From assembly GCA_028023455.1 (NCBI GenBank), contig JAQFVV010012418.1, positions 9,605,244 through 9,669,243 on the forward strand: a DNA stretch of 64,000 nucleotides, written 5' to 3'. Origin of the DNA: Epiperipatus broadwayi. Lineage: Eukaryota > Onychophora > Udeonychophora > Euonychophora > Peripatidae. A program made the position numbers and the translations under genes. Shown here in pieces: positions 23,986 to 35,924 of this stretch (positions are counted from its first letter, which is position 1; every line of letters begins with the position of its first letter). The notes below the pieces were generated by a model. That model saw only the letters and a list, made by a program, of their open reading frames with translations, did no database searches and was not told the DNA's origin.

Positions 23986-26100
23986 TTATAAATATAAAAA
24001 ATATGTAATAAAAATTCCAGATAAAGATTAATAGCAAACAAATAATTTTGCAGATAAAGAAGTTGCATGAATACCAGGAGGGAATAGGGATTTTTGTTTG
24101 TTTTATTATTGACATATAATTTAGCCACAATATTGTTTTGTAAGACAGATCTATTAATTTTGTTGCCCTTAGTGCAATAATAGAATGACAGATTCTGGAA
24201 CATTAGGTATATGGATCCATTTTATTTCTGGCACTTTTGTTACTCAAACTTCTTATATACTCCATAGCAATAAAGTCATTTGATTATTTATTTTTATTTG
24301 TTTCATTAATTTTGTTCAGTGTTTTTTAAATATGGAGTTTAAAATATTTTGTCAATATTTTTTAATGTGGAATTTGAAAATATTTAGTAACGTTAGATCT
24401 AGTAAAACTAAAAACCATGGATCAAATCATGAATTATTATTACAACAAGATCAGTGTTAAAAAACAAAAGAAAAGCAAAATATGCACATTATCAAAAAAT
24501 ATATAGAATAATCGAAATATGTACAATATTCAAAGTTCGTAAGGTCAATTTCTGACAGTGGAAAATGATATAAAAAGCATTAAAAAAACTATCTTGGTCC
24601 AGCTCTTGAGTTTGAAACTTCCATTTATGACTCTAATGCTTTGATGCTCAATGCCATTTGATATCAAAGTAAGAAACTATGTGGTTAATTAGATATTAAA
24701 AGATTCATGGAACATGTATTAGTATTATAGTTTATCAGGGTTCATTCTCATATTAGTATAATGCAAACATAGTCCAAATAAGTATTATCCAGAACCATCA
24801 AATTAAAATATGCATTTATTTTTTCTTTAAGAGAATGGTCTTTTATTAAGAGAGGCAAGAGATGCATATACTATTCATGCACTTCATTCTATTTTATGGA
24901 TTAGAAAATCAAATAATTTTTACACCTATTGCATTTTTCAATAAATAGGTATTATATATTATAAAGCATATATATTTTAGATATCACATTAAAGTTTCTT
25001 TTTAACTTAGAAATACTTATTTCCACATCTGGACTGTTAAATTAAAATTGATGGTCAAGGTTATATCTGGCATGATACACCATAAAATAAATAGCAAAAA
25101 TTGCAATAGTTTTGGTGTAAAGGCAATCCACAAAATGCTCAGAAAGACTCATCTAGTTTAGACCTGAATTTGTTTACTTATAATGATTAGTTATTAAAAA
25201 ACTTATCAAAGAATAGACTATTTTTAATTTGATATGTGTATGTTTTTTACATTTGGCCTCTAAATTTGATTGTAGAAAGAAATTGGAGGCAAATATATAT
25301 GCGATTTAACGATTAAAATATAGATTTTTTTTTCTTCTTCTAAAAAATCTAAATAAAAAAGACAATATTTTATTTTTAACTGAAAAAAAAAAAAAGCTGA
25401 ATTAAATTTTAAAAGCTGTAAAGTGGATGAATTATTGAACATCAGCAAAACTTTAAATTTTTTAAAGTGTTTAAAAAGTAATTAAATATTAAAACATTGA
25501 ATCATTATGGATTTAAAGTTGTTAATAAACTCATTTAACATTATTAAATATATTGCAAATGGTTTTATTTAAATTTTTCATATTTAAAAGACTTGAAAGT
25601 AAAATCGTTAAGCATTTTTTATTTCAGCATTTTTTTCTTAAATCAATGAGAAAAGAAATCTTAACTCCCTTAGTAATTAAGCCAAATATTAAGAAAGTTG
25701 TAATTAAAAAACTAATGTACAATAGCTTTTGTTATATTTCTCTAAAGGAATGCCTTTTTTAAAAATTATAATCATTAAGTAATTTTTTTAATGATTGGAG
25801 ATTTGCTAAAAAGTTTATGATAAAAATAATTCTAGTAAAAAAAAATTTTTTATAGTAGAGACATATATTGGATAAAGATATATAAAACAAAAAAATGCTT
25901 TTTGCAAATCATATGTTTGAGTGTAAAACCGTAAATTATAAAATGAAGAAGAATATATCTAAAAAAATATTTAATAAAAAGCTTTGCAAAGTTATGATTA
26001 ATGGCAAATATACAATTTGAGATTCAAATCTAGTAAGAATCAATCTGAATTTTTTTTTAGATCGTTAGCAATATGAGGATTTTTTTTTTTTCAGATAACA
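23985..26100. other. AT-rich intron without recognised features
   Basis: No protein resemblance in any frame; short open frames here are chance products of base composition. Several A and T runs. Confidence 0.5.
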
Positions 26101-26101
26101 T

Positions 26102-26341
26102 GCTAATAATGTGTTATAAATTTATTTAACGCACATTGATTACGTAAATAATATTTACTAAGGCAATAAACCTTTAAGCATGTGCGTTTGAAAATACGAA
26201 GGTAGGGACCTCTACCGGTCTTAACCACAAGCTTCCCCTCTTTTCTTCCAAAGAGTAAGCTTGTGGTTAAGACCTGTAGAGGTCCCTACCTTCGTATTTT
26301 CAAGCGCACATGCTTAAAGGTTTATTGCCTTAGCTAATAAT
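26102..26341 (-). mobile_element. fold-back retroposon G2, 9 bp target duplication
   Basis: Flanked by GCTAATAAT (26102-26110 and 26333-26341). On the - strand it reads arm, loop, inverse arm, tail. The arms (about 80 bp, from AAGGCAATAAACC to AAGCTT) are almost perfect inverse copies around a loop at 26234-26255. The tail (26111-26173) reads GTGTTATAAATTTATTTAAC on the + strand, the inverse of the tail of G1. This fixes the orientation as minus and shows that the tail is a real part of the family. Confidence 0.78.
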
Positions 26342-26534
26342 CTATCTGCTTAGCCATACAATATTAGTCCGTAAATAAATAATTATATTTTTAACTAAAT
26401 GATAAAGATCCTACTTAAATATTTTGATCAAATGAGCGTCAATGCACTGACCATAAAAACAAAATATGATTGTTTTTACTCATGAATATGAGAAGTATCA
26501 TTTTCTGAAGGGTACTAAATTCATAGACCTCTGA

Positions 26535-26610
26535 TAGAAATAGCTCAATTGGTTAGAGCATTGCCTTACAATTCGATATTCAGAATTGAAAGGTGTGAGC
26601 ACTAAATTCA
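26535..26610 (+). repeat. tRNA-like relic
   Basis: AATAGCTCAATTGGTTAGAG is a good A box and D-arm. GCCTTACAATTCGATATTC follows as anticodon arm, and GAATTGAAAGGTGTGAGC is a decayed T-arm. A poly-T run comes about 30 bp later. It reads as a tRNA pseudogene or the head of a SINE, not a working tRNA, since acceptor-stem pairing is not evident. Confidence 0.45.
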
Positions 26611-27439
26611 TATTTGCCTTTTAATTGTTTTTTTTTTTTTTAATCTTTTGTTATACATTATAGAATAATTAAATGAATAGTTTTATACAAGTATGTCTGA
26701 ACTGAAATGAACTCTTACTTCATGTAATGAATAATATTTCTGTAATGTAGTTTTCACTATATCACTCTCACGAAAGATAGGAACCGGTTTCTATTCGCTT
26801 TCAACATCTTGTGGAGGGTATAATCATGAACATATGACCAAAGGTATGTGAAAAAGATTAGACTACAGAAATATTATTCATTAAATGGACAATCTCTAGC
26901 CTAATGAATGGTAATAAAAATTATTACTTGCTTCATGTGTTTGGATTTGACTTTTAAAATGAGTTTTAATTTTTTTGTCCTTGAACATTTATTTTGATTT
27001 GTTCTAATTTAAAAATATCTAATTATTTTGCTCTTTTGTGACCAATTATGCCTCATTTTTTAAAAATTCTTTTTGTGAGAGGGTATTTTAGAATCTATTC
27101 TTAATGCAATTTGTCTTGTATGTTGCATTTATTTTGGTTTACATGCCCATCTTGTTGGATGTAATATTATGCTCTCTTGGAATTTTTGATATGAATTGCT
27201 TTATCAAAAATAACAATATTTCAGATATCTGCTATCCAAGTAGACTCCTAAATTAAGCTTAAGCTTTTGTTACTGTAGATTTCTAAGTCATAGAGTAAAT
27301 CTATCAATATAATTTTTTTTTACAAATAATCAATTATAGAATATTGAGAATTCCAGTAAAAACTGAAAAATGATGCAGTTTTTTATTAATTAATAAAAAT
27401 GTCATTATTATCTTCAGTTTACAGTATGACTTTTTCAGG

Positions 27440-27796
27440 CAAGATCTTAATTGATAAATGCAGTAAGAGAAAATATTTAAAATCTCTATCCAGAACATTC
27501 TTATCCCCAGACCAATTGGTTTTGAGCTTATGGCTTACCTCAATGAGGAGCTAGAATATTCAGACACTAGATCTAAAATATCAACTCAAAACCTAGAACT
27601 TCAGAGTTTCTACTTAAATATTACATATGAAATAAGTGCTGGGTTTTGAGTTGATATTTTAGATCTAGTTTTCTGAATATTCTAACTCCTCACTGAGGTG
27701 AGCCATAAGCTCGAAACCAATTGGTCTGGGGATAAGAATGTTTCGGATAGAGATTTTAAATATTTTCTCTTTCAGCACTTATCAATTAAGAGCTTG
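27440..27796. mobile_element. fold-back element K, about 155 bp arms, hammerhead-like remnants in both arms
   Basis: Arms 27440-27595 and 27640-27796 are inverse copies at roughly 88-90 percent identity around a 45 bp loop. The inner part includes CTCCTCACTGAGGTGAGCC, then GCTCGAAAC, CAATTGGTC and TGGGG, the same order of blocks as the hammerhead-like motif of F2. The core reads CTGAGGTGA instead of CTGATGA, which would be a two-base insertion. Since both arms contain it, each strand carries one. No target duplication or tail was found. Confidence 0.65.
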
Positions 27797-29301
27797 TTTG
27801 AGCTATTGGCATGCTCTCTGTATTACATTTTTGTAAATACAAGTTTATAAAAGCAATGCCATGTTATATATGTCTTGCTTTATTGATTAATACAACTTTT
27901 TGTTTATTCCTATATATGAAGACAGATTTATTCAGAAACTTAAAAAATCGATTATACTTCTGAAGTAGGGATGATTTATCTCAGGCTGTCAATAATTTGT
28001 TTAATCCAAAGAGACATTATTAAAAACATTCATTATTTTTTAACATTAATAAATTATTTTAGATATATTTTTAAAATTATAGAGTGTGTATCTTTCTCTA
28101 TTGCCTCTGCTGATTATATGTTCAAAATCTGTGGAAGTGTGACCTCTTCTATAAATTATTTGGAAAATTGTTTTTTGATAATTTTCATCAGAAATAATTG
28201 CTTATAAATTTTCACAAGTCTTCTCAATTTTCTTATTAATATTTCCACAGTTAAAATAATTGTTTAGTAAACAAACTCATTCTTAATACCTTTGCAAATA
28301 AAATTTTTAATTCTTAAATTTTTTAAATCTCAGAATTAAGATTTAATTATGTAAAGCTATTTTTCAGAGAATTTTACTCTGATATATTATGACATAATCT
28401 GTCATATTAATAATTATTGCTTATACAAAACATTCAAAAATCTCTGTGAAAAGAAAACTTTCATCACATAGTTTTTCTTAGTATTGAAATCTCCTGCCAT
28501 CAAATATAATAGTATTGACTCCATTTAAAATCTGCTACTTTCTAAGAGCAACTTTTAAAGAATGGTAATGTAATAAGAAAAATTAATATGTGCACCATAA
28601 ATTTTAAGCATTAAGAACAAAGTTTAAAAATTTGCTCTTTGCATATTAGAGTAGACAAGGCCCAAAACAAAAAAAAAATTGTATTTAAAAATAAATAAAT
28701 AATAAAAATGTATAATATCTGATATATATATAGAATTTAAATAATAAAACTTGCACTTATAAATAATCATAGGTGGATGACTGAAGATTTGAACCAGTTT
28801 CATTAACTAAGAACTGATCTAAAATTGTCTAAATTTATACAAGTTAGATGGATATAAATTACAGACAACTTGAAATTTCTAATAAGATTATTTTTAATGT
28901 TTATATTTTAGAATTTAATTAATAATTTTTATTGTACTGTGTTTCATAAGTGAAGGCAGCATATATTATATTTATATGTGTGTTAGCCATGTACATGTGT
29001 CTGTTTATATATTCTGTATCTTTTTTTTATAGTGTAAATTATTAAATTTACAATTTTTTTCTTTTTTAAACACATTAAATTCTTTAATTTGTTAACTGAT
29101 GTCTTTTTTATTTCCAGATTTATTATTATTTATGAGTTAATGTCTGCATGAAGAGATTACTAAAGTTTTTAGTTATACTCAAGTTTTATTATTTTGTTTC
29201 AGTGAAAGATTTGGCTGCCGTTATATGTATAATTAGGAGATTAAATTGTAAATATCAATTTAAAATAATTATATAATTTTTTTGTGTATATTTGTTTCCA
29301 G

Positions 29302-29409
29302 CAAATACCTAAAAAAAGTAGAGCAGTTTTGGATCAAGCTAGTAAAGAAAATAAAGATAAAATTAATAAAGAGAATAGAGATATAGTTTTATTAAAATTA
29401 GTTTTATAA
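29302..29409 (+). other. possible cryptic terminal exon in the MLH1 intron
   Basis: TTTGTTTCCAG ends at 29301 and is a strong acceptor. The following 36 codons are open in phase 0, the phase left by the MLH1 exon ending at 14317. They start QIPKKSRAVLDQASKENKDK, run on lysine-rich and end in TAA. It does not resemble any part of MLH1 I know. No AATAAA lies close behind. It could be chance, a pseudoexon or an alternative 3' end. Confidence 0.25.
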
Positions 29410-29569
29410 TGTTTGGTAAGATTATCACTAACATTAATATTCTTATATATTGCTGATATTATTCCTAAATTGTCATTCAGCATTTAATAATCGATTTGCA
29501 ATAATTTTTATATACATATAATGTTTGTTTAAGTACTTATTTGCTTATTTTTAGTTAGCTATTTGTATT

Positions 29570-29640
29570 TGTATTAACAGCTTTTGGGAGTAGTTGCGCC
29601 GCACACGCACTTGTGCTTGATTACATACATTTCCCAAAAG
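29570..29640. repeat. short inverted repeat with a GC-rich spacer
   Basis: CTTTTGGGA at 29580 and TCCCAAAAG at about 29632 are inverse copies around a segment containing GTTGCGCCGCACACGCAC, unusual in this AT-rich intron. No further structure is recognised. Confidence 0.4.
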
Positions 29641-30879
29641 TAAAATTATTTAACTTAAAAGAAAGATACTTAATTTACTCATAAATTATTTTTATTTCAT
29701 TCCAGACTTAAAGAACATAGGCACCACCCGAAAGACAAATTTTGTCAGTAATATTTTGTTAAAAATAGACTATTATCCTTTGAATTAATGACTTAGTATG
29801 TACTCTTATAATTTTTAGCTTTTTCTTGATGTCAAAATATTTTTTTAAAATCTATTTTTTAATTTATTTATTATTTTTATTTAATAATTAGTATTGGTTT
29901 TTAAAAATGTAGACACTAAATAGCAGTACTATAATACTTTCTCAACTGATTTTTATCTAATTGTCTTTTTAAAGGCCTTTGAGAGAGAGTGTTTGCATGC
30001 GATTTAGTGTTTATTCATTTTGAAAATGTTTTATTTAGTTGTTTCCATTATCTATATAGTATGAATGGAGGTAGTTTGTTTTTAATTTATTATATATATA
30101 TATATATATATTATGATGGAATGAATGAGAGATGTACCAGGGATTCACTACTGGAGTGATGGGAATCATCATCTTCAAAAATATCATAATCAGTGAGCAT
30201 GAGTAAAAATTAGCATTGGAAATAAATATAAGTAATTGTAAGTAATAATAAACACAGTGATATAGAATCACCAGCATTATTCATTAATAATAAACAATCA
30301 ACTCTTCTGACTGGATTTAAAAGTGACAATATAAAATCTGAGGCTAATTATCTACTACTAGCCTATGCCAAATTTGGGCATATTATGAAAACAATCATCA
30401 ATATTTTAACTGCATGCACATGTATATAAGTCCTAAAATAAATACACTTATAAACAAAAATTACTGGGGTAATTATATATATTAATGCTAATCATCATCA
30501 ATGCTTTTGGCCATATATTACCATGAGTATACTGACCATCAATAAACTATCAAATCTGGTATGTGAACTTTAAATGTGATTTTTATCTCTGCACCATCTG
30601 AATAATTCAGAGAATAAACTGCATGTTCACACACAGATGCATCCACACATTTACATTGTTAATACTGTTATTACCAGAAACAGCTTTAGGATGACATGGA
30701 TTCTAGAAATTGTGACTATGAACAAGAGAAAATATACTTGTATAAATTTAATCTATTCTAATACTAAAAGTTAATACTTTTGTTATAAAATAATATTTAT
30801 ATCTCTAAATGTCTATATGGTACAATACCCCTTTTTAACATGGATTTTCTCTCTTTTAATCCTTTGGTAGTTATAAGTT

Positions 30880-31445
30880 TCAGTAACAATTATTTCTTTA
30901 CAGGTTAGTATTTTCTTCTTGTAGCTCCAAGTTTCTAGTTTGATAATTATTACATTTCAGGTTAATCCAGTTTAATAATTCATTTCATTAAAAATTCTAC
31001 CATTAATTTTTTCTTCTCGTAATTTCTATTATTGATTGACAAATATTTTATTTCAGGTTAACACAGGTTTCAATTTAATTATTTTTATTATAGTTTCTCC
31101 ATTTACCTTTTTTTTCTTTTATTGCTCCAGATTTCAGTTTAACACGAATTTTATTTTCAGATTAACACAAATTTCAATTTAATAATTATTTCCTTTGTAG
31201 CTTCTAGTTTCTATTTTAATAGTTGTTTTTATTATCAAAGTAACATAGGTTTTAGTTTAAGAATTCTTTTCAATACATTTCTTCCATTTAACTTTTCTTT
31301 TGTAGCTTCATATTTCATCTTAGCAAGTATTTTAATTTTAGATTAACACAAGTTTCAGTTTAATAATTTTTTTTCGGGTTAGCTTTTTCTTATAGCTACA
31401 TGTTTCCACTTCATAATTTTTGTGTCATGTTAACATAAGCTGAGA
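30880..31445 (+). repeat. degenerate minisatellite, about 560 bp
   Basis: Repeated phrases TTTCAGGTTAACACAGGTTT, CAGTTTAATAATT and TTCTTTTGTAGCTTC recur seven or more times with irregular spacing of about 35-100 bp, always in the same order. Every unit carries a pyrimidine-rich TTTCAG or TTGTAG. Confidence 0.55.
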
Positions 31446-31449
31446 TTTG

Positions 31450-34080
31450 GATTAATGCATAATTTATTGAATGTTTCTACATGAATACTTTTCTCCTACA
31501 TTTATTTTGGTGAAATTGGGTACATAATTGGGGTTGGTAATGCTCAGCTTTTAGATAAAATTTAGCACATGCTTCTGATAAATTCCATATTTATATTGCT
31601 TTTCAAAAATCATTTTTTAAAACTTGTAGCGAGGTTAAAGTTGAACTGATACTACTTGACGCTGAAATCTATTTTCTGCAAAACATTTGTTATATGAATA
31701 TTCATCAAATCAGCATTAACCTTTAATAAGTATGAATCATGTCCTTGCATCATCAATGTGTTTACAGCTTTAACTCATTCTCTAACTGCTATTTTTAACA
31801 TTATTTTGCCAATATTCTAAGGAAAATCTTCTGAATAATGCTACCACTTTCAGAATATTTTTACAACTAATAAATTAATATTTAAATTTAATGCTATAAT
31901 AATAAGACAAACCTTCCTTCCAAAGTGCTGATTGGTTTCTTGTTCTCTCTACAAGAAAGCACCTGTGGATGATTCTATTTCTTCAGTTTGATTTTCAAAG
32001 GGAAAATGTATATTTTATAATTTTTTTATACATTTATTATTTTTTCACAAAATATTTGTGAAATATTAATTATTTTAGAAGAATAATTCAGATTTTAGTA
32101 GAAAATACTTACTTTTACATGAAGGCAAATTGATAAAGAAATCAACAAAGTACTGCTACGATTTATGACTGGGTGACAAATATACATTTTATATTTACTG
32201 CTATAGATTATTTTCATCACAAATATAATTTTATTTTAAAAACCTAGTTTATTTTAATAATTTAACAAATTATAAATTTGCATTTTAAAAACTAAATTAA
32301 AGCAAATATAGTTTTAAAAGAAAAAATATATTTTTACTGCTGATTATGTAATTGACCATTCAAAAGTTTAGAACTAATTCACTCTGTTAATACAGAAAGG
32401 GGAGCTTTGATCAATTTATCTTTTCTTAACAAAAAATTATCTCTCTCTTTTTATTATCAAAAAATCTATTTATATGTAAATGAAAATAGATTCATTTCTT
32501 CCCAGATAAATACCCTAAATTGTTTTTTTTTTATTTTAATTACTTGGAAAACATAACATTATATTTATTTATTAATTTAAAAAAAACTTCATGTTATTAG
32601 AGAAAAAAAATTCTCATCCATTTTAATTAACTGATGAACAATTTATTTTTTCTCCTAAAAAAATCTTAATACCCTTTTTTAAAAATTAACTGATAAATAC
32701 TTTTTTAAAGATTTAACCCTCCTCTCCTTTTTTTATTGAAAGAAGAAAAAATAAATGAAATTGCACACACAAAATATTTTTCATCTCCCTTTTTCCTTTT
32801 AAAACCAAATCTAATAAAATTACATATTTATATTATTATAAAAATGTTTTAAATTTGTCATATGATCACTTACTAAATTTAATAATTGTAGTCTAGCTAA
32901 ATTCCTATTTAAAAACTAGGATATAATTGTTTTCAATATATAATTTGAAAGGCAGCTAGATATCCACAAAAGAAATCTTATAAAGATCTAACCAGAATAT
33001 GGATTTATTCATTGCTTTATTTTTGTATCTCCATGTACGTGTAGCACTCTAACTGTAGGGTTCATGATTTTTGTGTGACTGCACCAATGTAAAAAAGAAA
33101 CTTTTAAATTCTGTTTCTGATGAAGAAAATTGCATAAACTATATTAATGAGACTGCAGTAACATCTGGAAAGATAAATCTTTTGACTTCATTATTGCATT
33201 TGTATAAAGAAATTAATTTGGGATTTTCCATGAAGCTCTTTTATGGTGCAAGAATTTTTTTCTTGTTTGAAGAGCTTACTAGTTGAATATCCATAAAATC
33301 TTTTTAAAGAGTTTTTTGGTGAAACTATTACTTGATTTAATGATGAAATTTTTATTATACTGTGTCCTACATTTTTTCTGAGGCACTTTAGCTTTGATAT
33401 TTCATGAGAATTATGCAAAATAATGGGGTGATCATTGATCATGTGTGTACTACTATTACTAATAGTCTTACCATGCTCAACTTTCTAAGAAGTTTGTCTT
33501 TACATGTAATGCTGGTTAATAAGAAAGTAAAATAAAATGCAGCATTTAGAAATTAAATTCAGATTTGATGTACCGATCAATTTTACTTTATGGATCAAAT
33601 GCAAATATTATTTTCTAATTGATCTTTGTAATTACAAAATGTGAAAAAGTTTTTTTTATACAATATATTTTCATTATTCACAATGTAGTCATAGCATTTA
33701 AGTTATACAAAATTATTACAAAATTTTCTAATTAGTTACTTTAATATTAATACTAACAATCTGGAAATTTTTATTTATTTATTCTTACAAAAAATCATTT
33801 TAGCATTAGTTTATGCTATATTGAATCCAAATTATATTGCTTATATACAGTGTTAATTTTAAATTTTATAGGTTTTATATTTTTGATAATAATAGAGTTG
33901 AGATTTTTTTAAATTCAAAATAATTTATAGTATGCCAATTTAGAAGTTTATTAGTTTCTTGTAAGTAATCACTGATATTTTGTATCGTCATCATCAATTT
34001 GAAACATGTAATTCAAATGCAGAATAAAATATCAAAGTTTAATTTAGTTTTCTGATCCATAATTTACACCGCTCCAGTAA
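31450..34080. other. AT-rich intron; weak coding-like text near 33070-33290
   Basis: A 71-codon open frame at 33071-33286 (MCDCTNVKKKLLNSVSDEEN..) has ordinary-looking amino-acid use, but it matches nothing I know and lacks splice context. A transposon fragment is possible. Confidence 0.3.
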
Positions 34081-34084
34081 ATTA

Positions 34085-34660
34085 TTTTTATCTTATTCAT
34101 CCATTTTACCTATGGTCTTTTTATATTTTTTTTTACAATATTTTGGTTTTCCCTTTAAGGCCTCAACTGTCTGTCTATTGTCATCTTATCTAGCACATTA
34201 ATATTGTAGACTTTTTAGGTTTTTAATAATGGCAGTGATATTTGTATGTTTTCTCATCCATATATTTTCTTTTGCTTCTTTGTTGTTATTCCAAGATTGC
34301 TCTGTGAGTTAAGATCTTGATATTGCTTTTCCAATTAATAGACTCAAGTAAAATATTCCTTATTAAAATCTTTTTTTCAAGCATCTATGCATATTTTATT
34401 TTATTAAGTTATTTCTATAAAAAAATATTCTATCTAAATTTATTTCTACAATTAATTTCATACATTATGTTTAAGTCTGCATTAATAATTGACTGATATT
34501 TATAGGTGTTAGTTATTTCTGTTTTATTTATTATTATCAATCTTTATTTCTTATTTTGAAAAATCAGTAATTACTACTTTAGTCTTCTTAGTACTTATCA
34601 TTAACAATAATTTCTTGCATATTACTGATAATTTTTAGAACATTTCAAATAGTTCTAAAT
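34085..34660 (-). mobile_element. RTE/BovB-like LINE relic E, old and heavily mutated
   Basis: The + strand from 34110 to 34600 follows the order of landmarks seen in the other LINE relics: a CATCCATTTTACCT-like start, a GGCAGTGATATTTGTATG segment, a segment like CTCAAGTAAAATATTCC, a block ending in TTTCTACAATTAATTTCAT, and ACTTTAGTCTTCTTAGTACT. It is more diverged than A-D and carries no usable frame. The assignment rests on shared order and spacing, not on an ORF. Confidence 0.6.
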
Positions 34661-35120
34661 TATTGTTTGGAATAATAGTTTAATTTATAAAATATTAAAG
34701 AAGTGCTATAGAATGCTTAAAAAAATAATTGTTGAAGATGGCCAATTAGATTTGGGTAAAATATTAAAATATTGCAAGGTGTAATAAAATAGTTTTTCAA
34801 TTAAAAAAAAGAATAGAAGACAGTGCTCGTATTTTTACAATTTTATAAATATTTATAATTAAAAAAAAAGTATAAACATTATTATGAAAGATTTGAAACA
34901 AACGAAAAAAATATACAATTTATAAATAAATTTCAATATTTTTTTTAGCATAAATTAATCATATTTTAGAATATTTTTTTCAAAAATTATTTCATTATCA
35001 ATATAGTATCAGAATTTTTTATTTTCTCTGTCTTTTTTTTCAATATAATAAAAATGAATATTAAAATCCTCTCACCATATGTGCTTTTTACTATCTTTGG
35101 TCCCAAAAATGGTCAATCAT

Positions 35121-35225
35121 TGTTAGCCGAGAGGTCAGCGCATCTGCCTTGCAAGCAAACAGTTGGTTGCAGGCGGTTGTTGCAAGTTCGCCTCCCGGCC
35201 TATGCTATGACATATGAAAAAAAAA
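35121..35225 (+). repeat. tRNA-derived SINE with A tail
   Basis: TTAGCCGAGAGGTCAGCGC resembles the 5' half of a class II tRNA (tRNA-Leu has GGCCGAGxGGTC at this place). GCCTTGCAAGC follows as anticodon-stem-like text, then a long variable-arm-like stretch, then GTTCGCCTCCCG as a B box variant. It ends GACATATG and an A run. A second copy exists on the - strand at 22083-22162, so this is a SINE rather than a lone tRNA gene. Confidence 0.6.
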
Positions 35226-35924
35226 GGGATTTAAAAAAAAAATATTTTTTTTTTGGTTTTAAAATTATAATTTTTATATTTATTGCTTTATCATTAAAAA
35301 AAAACACAAACAAAATAAAAGAAATGGCATATTATTATATTCCTGTAATGAAATGACTAAAATTTGTCATAAAAAAAATTAAGTCATAAAAAGTGCAATA
35401 CATATAGATTCAAAAACTAAACAAAATACTTTATTTACCAATTCAAAACAAACTTGAAGAAAGCCAAATTTGAAGTCTTACAATTATGTGATCTTACATT
35501 TCAGTAGACTACAGTTAGATTCCCAGTTATTGGTCACCCTTAGCTCTGAAATGGAAACATCCAATAATAAATATAAAAATATATGTAAATAGAGAGAAAT
35601 ATAATTTTTGTAAAATATATAAAATTAAAGCATGGTATACCATAAACAAAATCACATGAATTATTTACTTTTGTAATATCTAATCAGTTATGTTCAAGAC
35701 CAATCAATGCCTTGCCATATAAGTTCCTTTTTGATAATGGTAATGTGGTTTATGAAAAATTATTTTCAGCATCAATCAGATCATCATTTTTCTCTTTGGA
35801 ACCTGCATTTTTCAGGTCTAATATTCAATAATTAGAAAAACAAAAATATGTAGATATAAATATATTTTTTACTAAAGTTATACAGTAAATGTAATAATTA
35901 TCTTTAAAATTCTTCCCGGTATGA

